From Bacteroidota bacterium (lineage in GTDB: Bacteria; Bacteroidota; Bacteroidia; 2-12-FULL-35-15), in NCBI GenBank assembly GCA_016707685.1, contig JADJHE010000012.1, forward strand, positions 1 through 64,000: 64,000 nt of DNA. The letters are read 5' to 3'. Shown here piece by piece: positions 43,798 to 52,670 of the stretch (its first letter is position 1; each line of letters begins with the position of its first letter). The position numbers were made by a program, and so were the translations under genes. A model generated the notes under the pieces. That model was not told the origin of the DNA. It worked only from the letters and a program-made list of their open reading frames with translations, and made no database searches.

Positions 43798-45186
43798 CTA
43801 TTTTGAATTTTGAGAGGATGCATAATAAGCTAACATTTCTTCAATTTCTGCCATTACTTCGTTCCTGTCCCCTATCAATGTTTCAATAATCTTACGATCT
43901 TTTCGAACCATCCGCAATAAACGAAGACGACCCATGATTTTTTTAAGAATGGGCGCATATATTAATGTAAAGTATCCTGTAAGCGGAACAAGTAAAGCAT
44001 ATACTCCTAAAAATGGCCAACTTTTGAATAAAAGTCCAGCACCAATGAGTTGAATTGGGTAAAAAAGTAACCAAAATATCATTCCAAGATTTGCATAAAA
44101 CGAAGCATAAAATTCAACATGTCTTACTTTTTGATCGGCCAAATTTTTAGCCATCAGGTATGGAATTGAATTTACGATCATCCCAAATGCATAAATTGGC
44201 AATCCGAGCCATAATAAAAATGCATCCATTATAAAACGAAGCATATTCAATTTATTAATATGATCGACATGCAACAAATGGTCGCGTAACTCATTTGCTT
44301 TTACCCTACGATTGTAATCCAACGCTTTTTCTTTTAAGGATATTAACATGGGAGAATTGTGCTCATCTATATAATTAATAATTGCAGCTAACTCTTTGCT
44401 CCCTTTATATTGTTCTTCTAGGCTTTTTGGATTTACATTTTTACGTTTTAAAAAATCGGAAAGAAACACTTCCTCCACCACTTCAACTAACTTATCGTTG
44501 GCTGAATTTTTTATGATGACCAAATGCTCGGTCATCTTCGCCTCCAACACTTTTGTAAATTCATTGATAGCCCTTACTTTATCTTCTCGGTAACGTGCTT
44601 CGTATTCTTTTAAGGAGATAGGTTTTCCAAACTCAATATATACTTTACTTCTAAATTTATTAGCCGCTGTATAATTAACACCAGCTGGTACAATTAAAAT
44701 ATCTTTTTTAAAATCCATCGCTTCTGCCGATTGGAAAACGATACGCGATAATCCTTTTTTTAGTGGACGTAATCTTCGCTCAAGAATACAAATAGCTTCT
44801 GGATATAATAAGAGTACTTTATCATTTGCCAAAAGAGTGCGACACTCTTCAAATGTTTTATCATTTTTTTTTATTTCACCATATCCTTCTTGTAAGCGGT
44901 ACATCGGACTGATGTTCAAATTATTTAAAATGCGTTTCGCCAATTTACCTTTAAACACATCGCCACGAGCAAAAAAGCGAACTTTTTGCATTGGCAGCAT
45001 AGCAACAATACATGGATCAACAAAAGCATTTACATGGTTTGTAGCAATAACGACAGGCTGATTGCGAGGAACATTTTCGATTCCTCTGTAATCAATTTTG
45101 TAAAATACTCTAAGAAATATATTTTGAAGTGGTTTTAAAATCCAGTATAACACAATAGCTATTTTTAATTTTTGATTATCGTTCAA
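43798..45186 (-). CDS. PlsC-like acyltransferase, GPAT/Gpt2 type, with membrane tail
   Basis: A 462-residue acyltransferase. The acceptor motif is ATNHVNAFVDPCI, with five residues between His and Asp as in eukaryotic Gpt2-like enzymes, not the four of classic PlsC. FARGDVFKGKLAKRILNNLNISPMYR, LLLYPEAI and IVPAGVNY complete the active site. Two long hydrophobic segments sit in the C-terminal third (FWLLFYPIQLIGAGLLF and FLGVYALLVPLTGYFTLIYAPIL). It probably makes lysophosphatidate or phosphatidate from acyl donors. The start is TTG (MNDNQKLKIAIVLYW), overlapping the dihydroorotase gene by 11 bases. Confidence 0.85.
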   Translation of the reverse strand: MNDNQKLKIAIVLYWILKPLQNIFLRVFYKIDYRGIENVPRNQPVVIATNHVNAFVDPCIVAMLPMQKVRFFARGDVFKGKLAKRILNNLNISPMYRLQEGYGEIKKNDKTFEECRTLLANDKVLLLYPEAICILERRLRPLKKGLSRIVFQSAEAMDFKKDILIVPAGVNYTAANKFRSKVYIEFGKPISLKEYEARYREDKVRAINEFTKVLEAKMTEHLVIIKNSANDKLVEVVEEVFLSDFLKRKNVNPKSLEEQYKGSKELAAIINYIDEHNSPMLISLKEKALDYNRRVKANELRDHLLHVDHINKLNMLRFIMDAFLLWLGLPIYAFGMIVNSIPYLMAKNLADQKVRHVEFYASFYANLGMIFWLLFYPIQLIGAGLLFKSWPFLGVYALLVPLTGYFTLIYAPILKKIMGRLRLLRMVRKDRKIIETLIGDRNEVMAEIEEMLAYYASSQNSK

Positions 45187-46510
45187 ATGTAAGACGTTGT
45201 CCTTTTACTGACTCATCAAATTTTCCATTTTCGAACACCAAATGTCCGCTTACAAAAGTATGTGTAATTTTTGAATGAAATGTAAAGCCCTCAAAAGGAC
45301 TCCAACCACACTTATAGAGAATGTTCGACTTATCTACAGTGTACGATTGATTCAGATCAACTAAAACTAAATCGGCAAAATATCCTTTGCGGATATAACC
45401 ACGTTTTTCAATTTGAAAACAATCGGCAACAGCATGAGCCGATTTTTCTGCAATTTGCTCCAAGGTCATTTTCCCTTGCTTATAAAACTCCAACAATGCA
45501 TTTAATGAATGTTGAACCAATGGTCCGCCTGAAGGTGCTTTAAAATACGTTTGATTTTTTTCTTCGATGGTATGAGGAGCATGATCGGTTGCAATTACAT
45601 CAATCTTATTATTCAATACCCCAGCCAAAATTGCATCTCTATCGCTTGCTTTTTTTACAGCAGGATTCCATTTAATGAATGCTCCTTTTGTTTTATAATC
45701 TTCATCACTAAACCATAAATGATGAATACATGCTTCAGCTGTAATTCTTTTTTCTTTTAATGGTTTTGTATTATCAAACAGCTCTAATTCTTTTGCTGTA
45801 GATATGTGAAGTATATGTAATCGTGTATTGTATTTTTTTGCGAGTTCAACGGCAAGCGATGATGATTTATAACACGCTTCTTCACTTCTGATTTCGGGAT
45901 GACAAGCCATTGGAACATCCTCGCCATATTTCTCACGATACACTTCCATATTATGCTTTATGGTATGTTCATCTTCGCAATGTGTTGCAATTAACATGTT
46001 ACATTTAGAGAATAAACCCTCTAAAGTCTCGCGTTTATCTACCAACATATTTCCTGTAGAAGAACCCATAAACACTTTTATTCCACAAACATTTTGTGGA
46101 TCCGTTTTTAAAACTTCTTCTAAATTATCGTTAGAAGCACCCATAAAAAAAGAATAGTTTGCTAAGGAAACTTCCGAAGCTCTATTGTATTTATCTTCTA
46201 ATAAAGCATGAGTAAAAACATTGGGAACAGTATTTGGCATTTCCATGTACGATGTAACACCGCCAGCTACTGCTGCTTTGGCCTCTGTATAAATCTCACC
46301 TTTATGGGTTAATCCTGGCTCACGAAAATGCACTTGATCATCGATACAACCAGGAAACAAATACTGCCCAGCAGCATCAATTACTTTATCAGCATTTTCT
46401 GTGATATCATGTTGTGCTATTTCTGCAATAAAATCATCTATAATCAACACATTTGATTTTACAACCTTACCTTCATTAACCACAAAGGCATTTTTGATAA
46501 TTATTTTCAT
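45176..46510 (-). CDS. Dihydroorotase (type I, Bacteroidota form)
   Basis: A 444-residue amidohydrolase of the dihydroorotase group (pyrimidine synthesis). The metal site reads DDQVHFREPGLTHKGEI, with Gln in place of the first His of the usual HxH; this is the form familiar from Bacteroidota homologs, so it is a family variant rather than damage. Other signatures: VAGGVTSYMEMPNTVPNV, IKVFMGSSTGNML, LIATHCEDEHTI, LHILHISTAKEL, and VIATDHAPHTIEEK with the catalytic Asp. It overlaps M28 by 4 bases and the acyltransferase by 11, so all are in one operon. Confidence 0.9.
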   Translation of the reverse strand: MKIIIKNAFVVNEGKVVKSNVLIIDDFIAEIAQHDITENADKVIDAAGQYLFPGCIDDQVHFREPGLTHKGEIYTEAKAAVAGGVTSYMEMPNTVPNVFTHALLEDKYNRASEVSLANYSFFMGASNDNLEEVLKTDPQNVCGIKVFMGSSTGNMLVDKRETLEGLFSKCNMLIATHCEDEHTIKHNMEVYREKYGEDVPMACHPEIRSEEACYKSSSLAVELAKKYNTRLHILHISTAKELELFDNTKPLKEKRITAEACIHHLWFSDEDYKTKGAFIKWNPAVKKASDRDAILAGVLNNKIDVIATDHAPHTIEEKNQTYFKAPSGGPLVQHSLNALLEFYKQGKMTLEQIAEKSAHAVADCFQIEKRGYIRKGYFADLVLVDLNQSYTVDKSNILYKCGWSPFEGFTFHSKITHTFVSGHLVFENGKFDESVKGQRLTFER

Positions 46511-47421
46511 TCTCTATTTTTTTGACAAGTACAACAGGAAACTTCTTCTTGTTTTTCAATTAGTTTCGTGATGAAAATCATCACCTTTTTTTCTCCCTCA
46601 AAGTTAAGCTTTTTAACCTCATCTTTTAAAGGATTATTCTCACCATTATTTCCAGTTGAGATCAGGACTGTAGGGAAAGAGTAGTTTTTAAAAGCACTAG
46701 CATCTGAGGTGGAGATTGGCAAATCGTTCTTCTTAAAACCCACTTCATTCAATACATTCTCCGCTACTGAAATCTTGTCTAATCCTTCAAAAAATAAATT
46801 ATTCCTAGCATTGTCCAATGAACCCAATTTATCTAAATTGAGATGAAATTTTACGAATGAAAAATCAATAGTAGGTTTTTCAGAAAAACTTTTTGAGCCA
46901 ACAAAGTCTTGTTCGTGGCCCGAAAAACAAATAAACAGAATATTAAATTTTTCCTTTCGTTTATTTAACGAAAAATGTCTTGCCAATTCAATTAATGCTG
47001 CTACTCCAGAAGCATTATCATTTGCTCCAGGGTAATAAGAAGTTTGATCGGTAGTTAAACCAAGATGATCGTAGTGTGCAGAAATAATAATTGTGCTATC
47101 GCAATGATTGTCTAGATAAGCAACCACATTAATACCTGAAACTAATTTACCTCCAACAGTATCGCCCGCAAATCGAGCTTGTTTAAATTTATACGAATAA
47201 TAATAACTTGAAATATTCCCTTTGGGAATGAGACCAAAACTTTTTAAATTTTTAGCAATGTAATTGGCTGCAGTTAACTCTTGTTGCGAGCCGGTTAATC
47301 TGCCTTTTAATTTTTTATTGGAAAGAAAATTGACATGCGCTTTTAGTTTCGCTACATTAATTTGTTGAGCGCAAACTGATATAGAAAAAACAATACTGAA
47401 AAAGAAAAGAAAAAATCTCAT
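46507..47421 (-). CDS. M28-family peptidase, probably catalytically degenerate
   Basis: A 304-residue exported protein (signal peptide MRFFLFFFSIVFSISVCAQ) of the M28 aminopeptidase fold. Metal sites AHYDHLG and PGANDNASGVAAL are kept, but the usual Glu-Glu reads SGHEQDFVGSKSF, so the general-base Glu is replaced by His. The last His ligand near the C terminus is replaced in STGNNGENNPLKDEV, and SDHxxF reads SDASAF. A fold-only role such as glycan or peptide binding, or altered chemistry, is inferred. The C terminus has an unusual CCTC cluster. Coupled to dihydroorotase by a 4-base overlap. Confidence 0.82.
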   Translation of the reverse strand: MRFFLFFFSIVFSISVCAQQINVAKLKAHVNFLSNKKLKGRLTGSQQELTAANYIAKNLKSFGLIPKGNISSYYYSYKFKQARFAGDTVGGKLVSGINVVAYLDNHCDSTIIISAHYDHLGLTTDQTSYYPGANDNASGVAALIELARHFSLNKRKEKFNILFICFSGHEQDFVGSKSFSEKPTIDFSFVKFHLNLDKLGSLDNARNNLFFEGLDKISVAENVLNEVGFKKNDLPISTSDASAFKNYSFPTVLISTGNNGENNPLKDEVKKLNFEGEKKVMIFITKLIEKQEEVSCCTCQKNRE

Positions 47422-47431
47422 CCGGGAGCTA

Positions 47432-48145
47432 CTACTTTATTTTCATGAAACGCATTTTCAAAACTCCTAGGATGGCTTCCTTGAAAATTCCTTTGTTCAT
47501 TTTTGAAACGCCTTCTGTTCTATCGGTAAAAGTGATTGGAACCTCTACCACTTTAAATCCTAATTTATAGGCAATGTATTTCATTTCAATTTGAAAAGCA
47601 TAACCAATAAATTTGATGCTATCAAAATCAATACGAGCTAAAACTTTTTTACGATAACATTTAAATCCCGCAGTGGTATCTTTAAATGGAACCCACAAAA
47701 TAATACGAACATAAATGGAAGCAAAATAAGACATCAACACACGACCAACAGGCCAGTTTATTACCTTACCACCTTTTGTATAGCGAGAACCGATTGCTAC
47801 ATCACCACCATTAACACAAGCTTCACGCAAACGAATTAAATCATCGGGGTTATGAGAAAAATCGCAATCCATTTCAAATACAAATTCATAGTCACGAGCA
47901 AGCGCCCATTTGAAACCATGAATGTATGCTGTACCCAAGCCTAATTTCCCTTTACGCTCTTCTATGAATAATCGTCCAGAAAACTCTTGCATCAATGATT
48001 TTACAATGGAAGCTGTTCCATCGGGTGAACCATCATCAATGATTAATAAGTGAAATGCAAAAGGCAATGAAAATACTTTGCGAATCATTCGCTCTACATT
48101 TTCCTTTTCGTTATAGGTTGGTATGATTACTATACTATCTGACAC
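47432..48145 (-). CDS. Polyprenol monophosphomannose synthase-like glycosyltransferase
   Basis: A 237-residue GT2 enzyme of the DPM1 type, which moves a sugar from a nucleotide donor to a polyprenyl phosphate. IVIIPTYNEKENVERMI and LLIIDDGSPDGTASIVK form the nucleotide site, FEMDCDFSHNPDDL carries the metal-binding DxD-like motif, and VAIGSRYTKGGKVINWP with FKDTTAGFKCYR are DPM1 hallmarks. No membrane helix is present, so it is the soluble form. First gene of the GT2-M28-dihydroorotase-acyltransferase operon. Confidence 0.9.
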   Translation of the reverse strand: MSDSIVIIPTYNEKENVERMIRKVFSLPFAFHLLIIDDGSPDGTASIVKSLMQEFSGRLFIEERKGKLGLGTAYIHGFKWALARDYEFVFEMDCDFSHNPDDLIRLREACVNGGDVAIGSRYTKGGKVINWPVGRVLMSYFASIYVRIILWVPFKDTTAGFKCYRKKVLARIDFDSIKFIGYAFQIEMKYIAYKLGFKVVEVPITFTDRTEGVSKMNKGIFKEAILGVLKMRFMKIK

Positions 48146-48224
48146 AGGTGTTTTTTTGCCCTACGAAGATAGCGTAAATTCAGGAACTATAAAAGTTTTA
48201 ACAAAATTTCGGAAATCAGAAATT

Positions 48225-50119
48225 TTAAAGCGCTCCTGCCTTAATCTCCTCCACCACAGATGGATCGAGCAAAGTAGAAGTATCTCCTAAATTACTTACA
48301 TCTCCTTCTGCAACTTTTCTTAAAATCCTACGCATAATTTTTCCACTTCTTGTTTTAGGCAAACCGCTCACAATTTGAATTTTATCGGGCTTCGCAATTG
48401 GTCCTATAACTTTAGTTACTTCGGCTAAAATTTCTTTTCGCAAAGCATCTACATCCTTATTATGATTTGTGCAAATAACATAAGCATAAATCCCTTGTCC
48501 TTTAATATCATGCGGATAACCAACAACTGCACTCTCTACAATATCAGCATGCATATTAATAGCACTTTCCACTTCAGCTGTTCCAATTCTATGTCCGCTT
48601 ACATTCATCACATCATCCACACGCCCTGTAATACGATAGTAGCCATCTTCATCACGTCTGCAACCATCGCCTGTAAAATATAAATTAGGATAGGTTGCAA
48701 AATAATTTACTCGGCAACGTTCATGATCACCATAGGTAGTTCTAATTATTGATGGCCACGGAAACTTAATACATAAATTGCCTTCTACTCCATTTCCTAA
48801 AATTTCATTTCCTTTATCATCCACCAAAACAGGTTGTACGCCTGGCAAAGGTAATGTTGCAAAACCAGGCTTTGTTTTAGTAACTCCTGCTATTGGAGAG
48901 ATTAACATTCCTCCTGTTTCAGTTTGCCACCACGTATCTACAATCGGGCATTTACCTTTTCCAATATTTACATTGTACCAGTTCCATGCTTCTTCATTGA
49001 TGGGCTCTCCAACACTACCCAACACACGCAAAGAATCTAATTTATAAGGTTTCACAAAATCCAAACCTGCAGCTTCCAAAGCACGGATAGCGGTAGGAGC
49101 TGTATAAAATATATTTACTTTGTATTTGTCAATCACTTGCCAGAAACGACCAGCATCAGGATAAGTAGGAACTCCTTCAAACATTACAGATGTTGCACCT
49201 GCCAATAAAGGAGCGTATACAATATAAGAATGACCTGTTATCCAACCAATATCTGCTGTACACCAGTACACATCGTTTTCTTTGTATTGAAATACATTTT
49301 CAAATGTATAGTGCGTGTATACCATGTATCCACCGCAAGTATGAACCCACCCCCTTTAGGTTTACCTGTTGAACCAGAAGTATATAAACTGAATAGCATA
49401 TCTTCGGCATCCATGGGTTCGGCTGGACAATCAGCATTCACTTTTTTCATTTCATTTTTCCACATCACATCTCGTCCCTCCATCACACGAATATTGGATT
49501 GTGTATGTTCCAACACAATTACTTTTTCAACAGAAGGACAAACCTCTAATGCTTCGTCCACTGTATCTTTCATTGGAATATCTTTAGCACCACGGTATGC
49601 ACCATCAGTACAAATAACAAGCTTACAATCGCTATCCTGAATTCGACCAGATAATGCTGACGCAGAAAAACCGCCAAACACAACTGAATGAACAGCTCCA
49701 ATACGTGCACATGCCAATACTGCAATTGCTAATTCAGCAACCATTGGCATATATATACAAATCTTATCTCCTTTTTTAGCGCCATTATTTTTAAGAACAT
49801 TCGCAAACTTACATACCTGCTCATGCAATTGATTATAAGTTAATGAAACAGCTTGCTGATTTGGATTATTGGGTTCCCAATAATACGCAACTTGATTTCC
49901 ACGAGTAGCTAGATGCCTATCCAAACAATTTTCTGTAATGTTTAATTTTCCTCCAACAAACCATTCTATTTTTGGTTCAGCAAAATTCCAGTTTAAAACC
50001 GTATCCCATTTTTTTCTCCAAGTGAATTGCTCTGCTTTATCTGCCCAAAATTGTTCAGGATTTTCAGTGCTTTTTTTGTATTCTAAATGGTATTGTTCGA
50101 GAGTGTTGATAGTTGCCAT
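48225..50119 (-). CDS. acs: Acetyl-CoA synthetase, with apparent frameshift
   Basis: A gene for a 630-residue AMP-forming acetyl-CoA synthetase. The N-terminal part (MATINTLEQYHLEYKKSTEN to LYTSGSTGKPKG) and C-terminal part (YTHYTFENVFQYKENDVYWC onwards) lie in two frames. The A3 core LYTSGSTGKPKG, the segment TWWQTETGGMLISPI, and the C-terminal GLPKTRSGKIMRRILRKV with the regulatory Lys are present. Two G runs at 49350-49361 each hold one G more than needed; removing both restores KPKGVVHTCGGYMVYTHYTF. Start chosen at the usual family position. A pair of homopolymer errors is the likely cause. Upstream TAATTTTG box on the minus strand. Confidence 0.9.
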
Positions 50120-50210
50120 AGGATATGAATTAGATTCCTTCAAAATTAACAAAAGAAAAACGCTATTAAAAGTATTATTTTATTTATCTTTAGTATGTAA
50201 AACTACTACG

Positions 50211-51296
50211 ATGAAAAACTACTTTTTACTTTTATTATTCTCAACTGCACTATTAGCTACTTCTTGCAAAACAGACACAGCTGAATCAGAAGACTCTACA
50301 CCAGGAACAACTGATATTGGACCTATTAATTCCAACAGCACTGTTATGGGATACAACATTTTAAATCGTTTACCAAAAATCTGGAACGGACCTATTGTTT
50401 CAGCAACAGCACTTGGAAGTTTCCCTGAATGGATTGTTGATTTTAGACCAATTTCTGCAGCTCAAGTTTCTGCAAAAAACGAGTTGGATTCTATCAATGA
50501 TATTCTGATGAGTTTTTTTATAGTAAAACACAACAATACCTATAAAATGGCTTTTAGAAATGGAGGAGGATTTGCCGGCAATCAACGTATTTCTTATGCT
50601 GTGATTGACAGTGTTTCAGAAACAACAAACAATTATTTCTATCGTTTTTCGGATTTTAAAGCAGGGAGAAACAGAGTGTATGTGGATGTTTTATTTAAAG
50701 ACGATAGTTTAATTATGCATACCTATACCAATGTATACAACACCTTACCGAGTGCTCAAACACACTTTTTATGGAAAGCAAAAATGCAAGACAGCACCTC
50801 TGCACAACCTGCAATTACTAATTTTGGTTTCCCTCAAAAACAAATGGTTAAAGATTTTTCAAGTACGTTTTCAACGCGACCAGAGGCTGTATATTATTCT
50901 TTAACAGATTTAGCAAACGATCCATACAGCACTGCTTCGCAACCTTATCTTGGACAAACAACCGTGAACATAAACTATGGCGCGAGTTACACACCTAATC
51001 CAAGCAAAAAAGTTTTTTTAATGATTACCACACAAGCCCTTTTTAGTGGATTTACATTCAATGCCACACAATTAAAATACCGTTCACGCTATGTGTTTTT
51101 AGCAGCAAGCGATAACTCATTTACATTTAAATCGATGCACCCAGGCAGTTATTACTTGTATGCACTTTATGATTCTAATGGTGATGGCACATTCTCGACT
51201 GGTGATTGGATAAGCTCCAACTTAAGCAACACTTTTACGCTAACTAGCCAAGGAACACAAACAGTAAGCTCAACGATTGATTTTACGATACCTTAA
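50211..51296 (+). CDS. Predicted lipoprotein of unknown function
   Basis: A 361-residue lipoprotein starting MKNYFLLLLFSTALLATSC (lipobox LATSC) followed by an acidic Asp/Glu/Ser/Thr stretch, which favours surface display. The mature part is rich in beta-strands and Thr/Ser, with TYTNVYNTLPSAQTHFLW, VFLMITTQALFSGF and, near the end, YLYALYDSNGDGTFSTGDW, a Ca-binding-like DSNGDGxxxxGD loop as in Bacteroidota Ig-like lipoproteins. No family is named. The ATG at 50211 is chosen because it begins the signal peptide. It converges on proC. Confidence 0.75.
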   Translation: MKNYFLLLLFSTALLATSCKTDTAESEDSTPGTTDIGPINSNSTVMGYNILNRLPKIWNGPIVSATALGSFPEWIVDFRPISAAQVSAKNELDSINDILMSFFIVKHNNTYKMAFRNGGGFAGNQRISYAVIDSVSETTNNYFYRFSDFKAGRNRVYVDVLFKDDSLIMHTYTNVYNTLPSAQTHFLWKAKMQDSTSAQPAITNFGFPQKQMVKDFSSTFSTRPEAVYYSLTDLANDPYSTASQPYLGQTTVNINYGASYTPNPSKKVFLMITTQALFSGFTFNATQLKYRSRYVFLAASDNSFTFKSMHPGSYYLYALYDSNGDGTFSTGDWISSNLSNTFTLTSQGTQTVSSTIDFTIP

Positions 51297-51299
51297 AAA

Positions 51300-52100
51300 T
51301 CATTTTGACAACTCACTTGCTCTATCTCTAGCTTTTATTATTCCTTCTTGTAGGCCTTTACCTACTTTATTTGTTTCGAAAGATGTAAGCGCTGCTTCCG
51401 TAGTTCCGCCTTTTGAAGCAACTGCTTTTATTAATTCATCCAATGATTTATTGGCTGTATTTAGCAAGTGAAAACTACCCAACATGGTTTGTTTCACAAG
51501 CATTGCAGAAGTAGCTTCATCGAATCCCATTTCTTTTCCAGCGTCAATCATATTTTTTAAAATATAGAAAAAGTATGCCGGGCCACTTCCACTCAATGCG
51601 GTAACAGCATCTAACAAATCTTCATTTTCAAAAAACACCGTTCTACCTGTTGTACCAAGTAAATTTTCAGCCTTTCGAATTTGCTCCATTGTCAAATTTT
51701 TATTTGCTGTAAAGGCAGTCATTCCCATTCCAAGCTCAGCTGGTGAATTTGGCATTGCACGAATAATATTTTTTTGTTCAAGCACCGATTCAATTCGCTC
51801 CAACTTCATTCCTGCCATAATTGAAATTAAAATATTATTTGGCTTTAGTACTTGTTTCAACTCTAAGCTTAGCTCATTAAAATCTTGAGGCTTAACCGCC
51901 AAAATAATGATATCACTATCCGAAATACGATTATCATTTACAACGCATACCTCTCCTATATTTAGCTTTAGTAACTCTTGCTTACGAGTTTCATTTTTCT
52001 CTGCAAGCAATAAGTTTTCTTTCGAAACAATATTGTATTTCAAAAATGCGCGGGCATAAATTAAACCCATATTACCACATCCAACAATTGTAATCTTCAT
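51300..52100 (-). CDS. proC: Pyrroline-5-carboxylate reductase
   Basis: A 266-residue NAD(P)H enzyme making proline. MKITIVGCGNMGLIYARAFL is the Rossmann start. IIILAVKPQDFNELSLELK, ILISIMAGMKLERIE, IRAMPNSPAELGMGMTAF, DAVTALSGSGPAYFFYILKNMIDAG and TKVGKGLQEG-type ends are typical; the C-terminal VASKGGTTEAALTSFE closes the substrate pocket. Length is normal. It is divergent from the SRPBCC gene; a TAATTTTG box lies about 20 bases upstream. Confidence 0.95.
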   Translation of the reverse strand: MKITIVGCGNMGLIYARAFLKYNIVSKENLLLAEKNETRKQELLKLNIGEVCVVNDNRISDSDIIILAVKPQDFNELSLELKQVLKPNNILISIMAGMKLERIESVLEQKNIIRAMPNSPAELGMGMTAFTANKNLTMEQIRKAENLLGTTGRTVFFENEDLLDAVTALSGSGPAYFFYILKNMIDAGKEMGFDEATSAMLVKQTMLGSFHLLNTANKSLDELIKAVASKGGTTEAALTSFETNKVGKGLQEGIIKARDRASELSK

Positions 52101-52172
52101 GATTGTAAATTTTAGACCACAAAATTAGAACAAAAAAGCAATCTGTTGGTTTATTAAAGAAAAACAGACAAA

Positions 52173-52619
52173 ATGCATACATTAACAAAAGAAACGATTA
52201 TCGATAGACCATTAAAAGAAGTTTTTGATTTTTTTAGTAAAGCCGAAAACCTAAATCAGATTACTCCACCTGATATGCAGTTTCAAATATTAACTCCTTT
52301 ACCAATAAATATCCAGAAAGGGACTTTAATTGATTATAAAATTAAAGTGAATGGCATACCATTTAAATGGAAAACATTAATTAGCACATGGGAACCTCCC
52401 TTCCGATTTGTAGATGAACAATTAAAAGGACCATACAATACATGGATTCACGAGCATACTTTTGAAGAGCGTGATGGCAAAACGTATATGAAAGACGTTG
52501 TGAAATTTAAATCGCCAGGTTGGATTTTAGAACCACTAATCAATGCTTTATTTATTGAAAAGAAGGTAAAAGGAATATTTGACTACAGAGAAAAAAGATT
52601 GAATGAATTTTTTAAATAA
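52173..52619 (+). CDS. SRPBCC-fold protein
   Basis: A 148-residue START/SRPBCC (polyketide cyclase-like) domain protein: the beta1 strand TKETIIDRPLKEVFDFFSKAENLNQITPPDM, RGTLIDYKIKVNG-type strands, the turn WEPPFRFVDEQLKGPYNTWIHEHTF and a long C-terminal helix near FDYREKRLNEFFK. Such Bacteroidota proteins bind a hydrophobic ligand; the ligand is unknown. A single gene ending in its own terminator. Confidence 0.82.
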   Translation: MHTLTKETIIDRPLKEVFDFFSKAENLNQITPPDMQFQILTPLPINIQKGTLIDYKIKVNGIPFKWKTLISTWEPPFRFVDEQLKGPYNTWIHEHTFEERDGKTYMKDVVKFKSPGWILEPLINALFIEKKVKGIFDYREKRLNEFFK

Positions 52620-52620
52620 A

Positions 52621-52650
52621 AAAAGCTCCGAAAATAATTTCGGAGCTTTT
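52621..52650. terminator. Terminator between the SRPBCC gene and the T9SS esterase gene
   Basis: aaaagctccgaaa / ataa / tttcggagctttt, a perfect 13-base stem with T-tracts, between convergent genes. Confidence 0.85.
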
Positions 52651-52670
52651 TTATTATTGGTTTTAGAAAA

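Noticed and set aside
45176..46510. Loss-of-function idea for dihydroorotase because the first HxH His is Gln
   Set aside because: DDQVHFREPG is the normal form in Bacteroidota dihydroorotases as far as I know; the remaining metal ligands are intact.
49938..50210. Upstream extension of the lipoprotein gene at 50211
   Set aside because: The added 91 residues overlap acs on the other strand, and the signal peptide begins at 50211, so the earlier start is not used.
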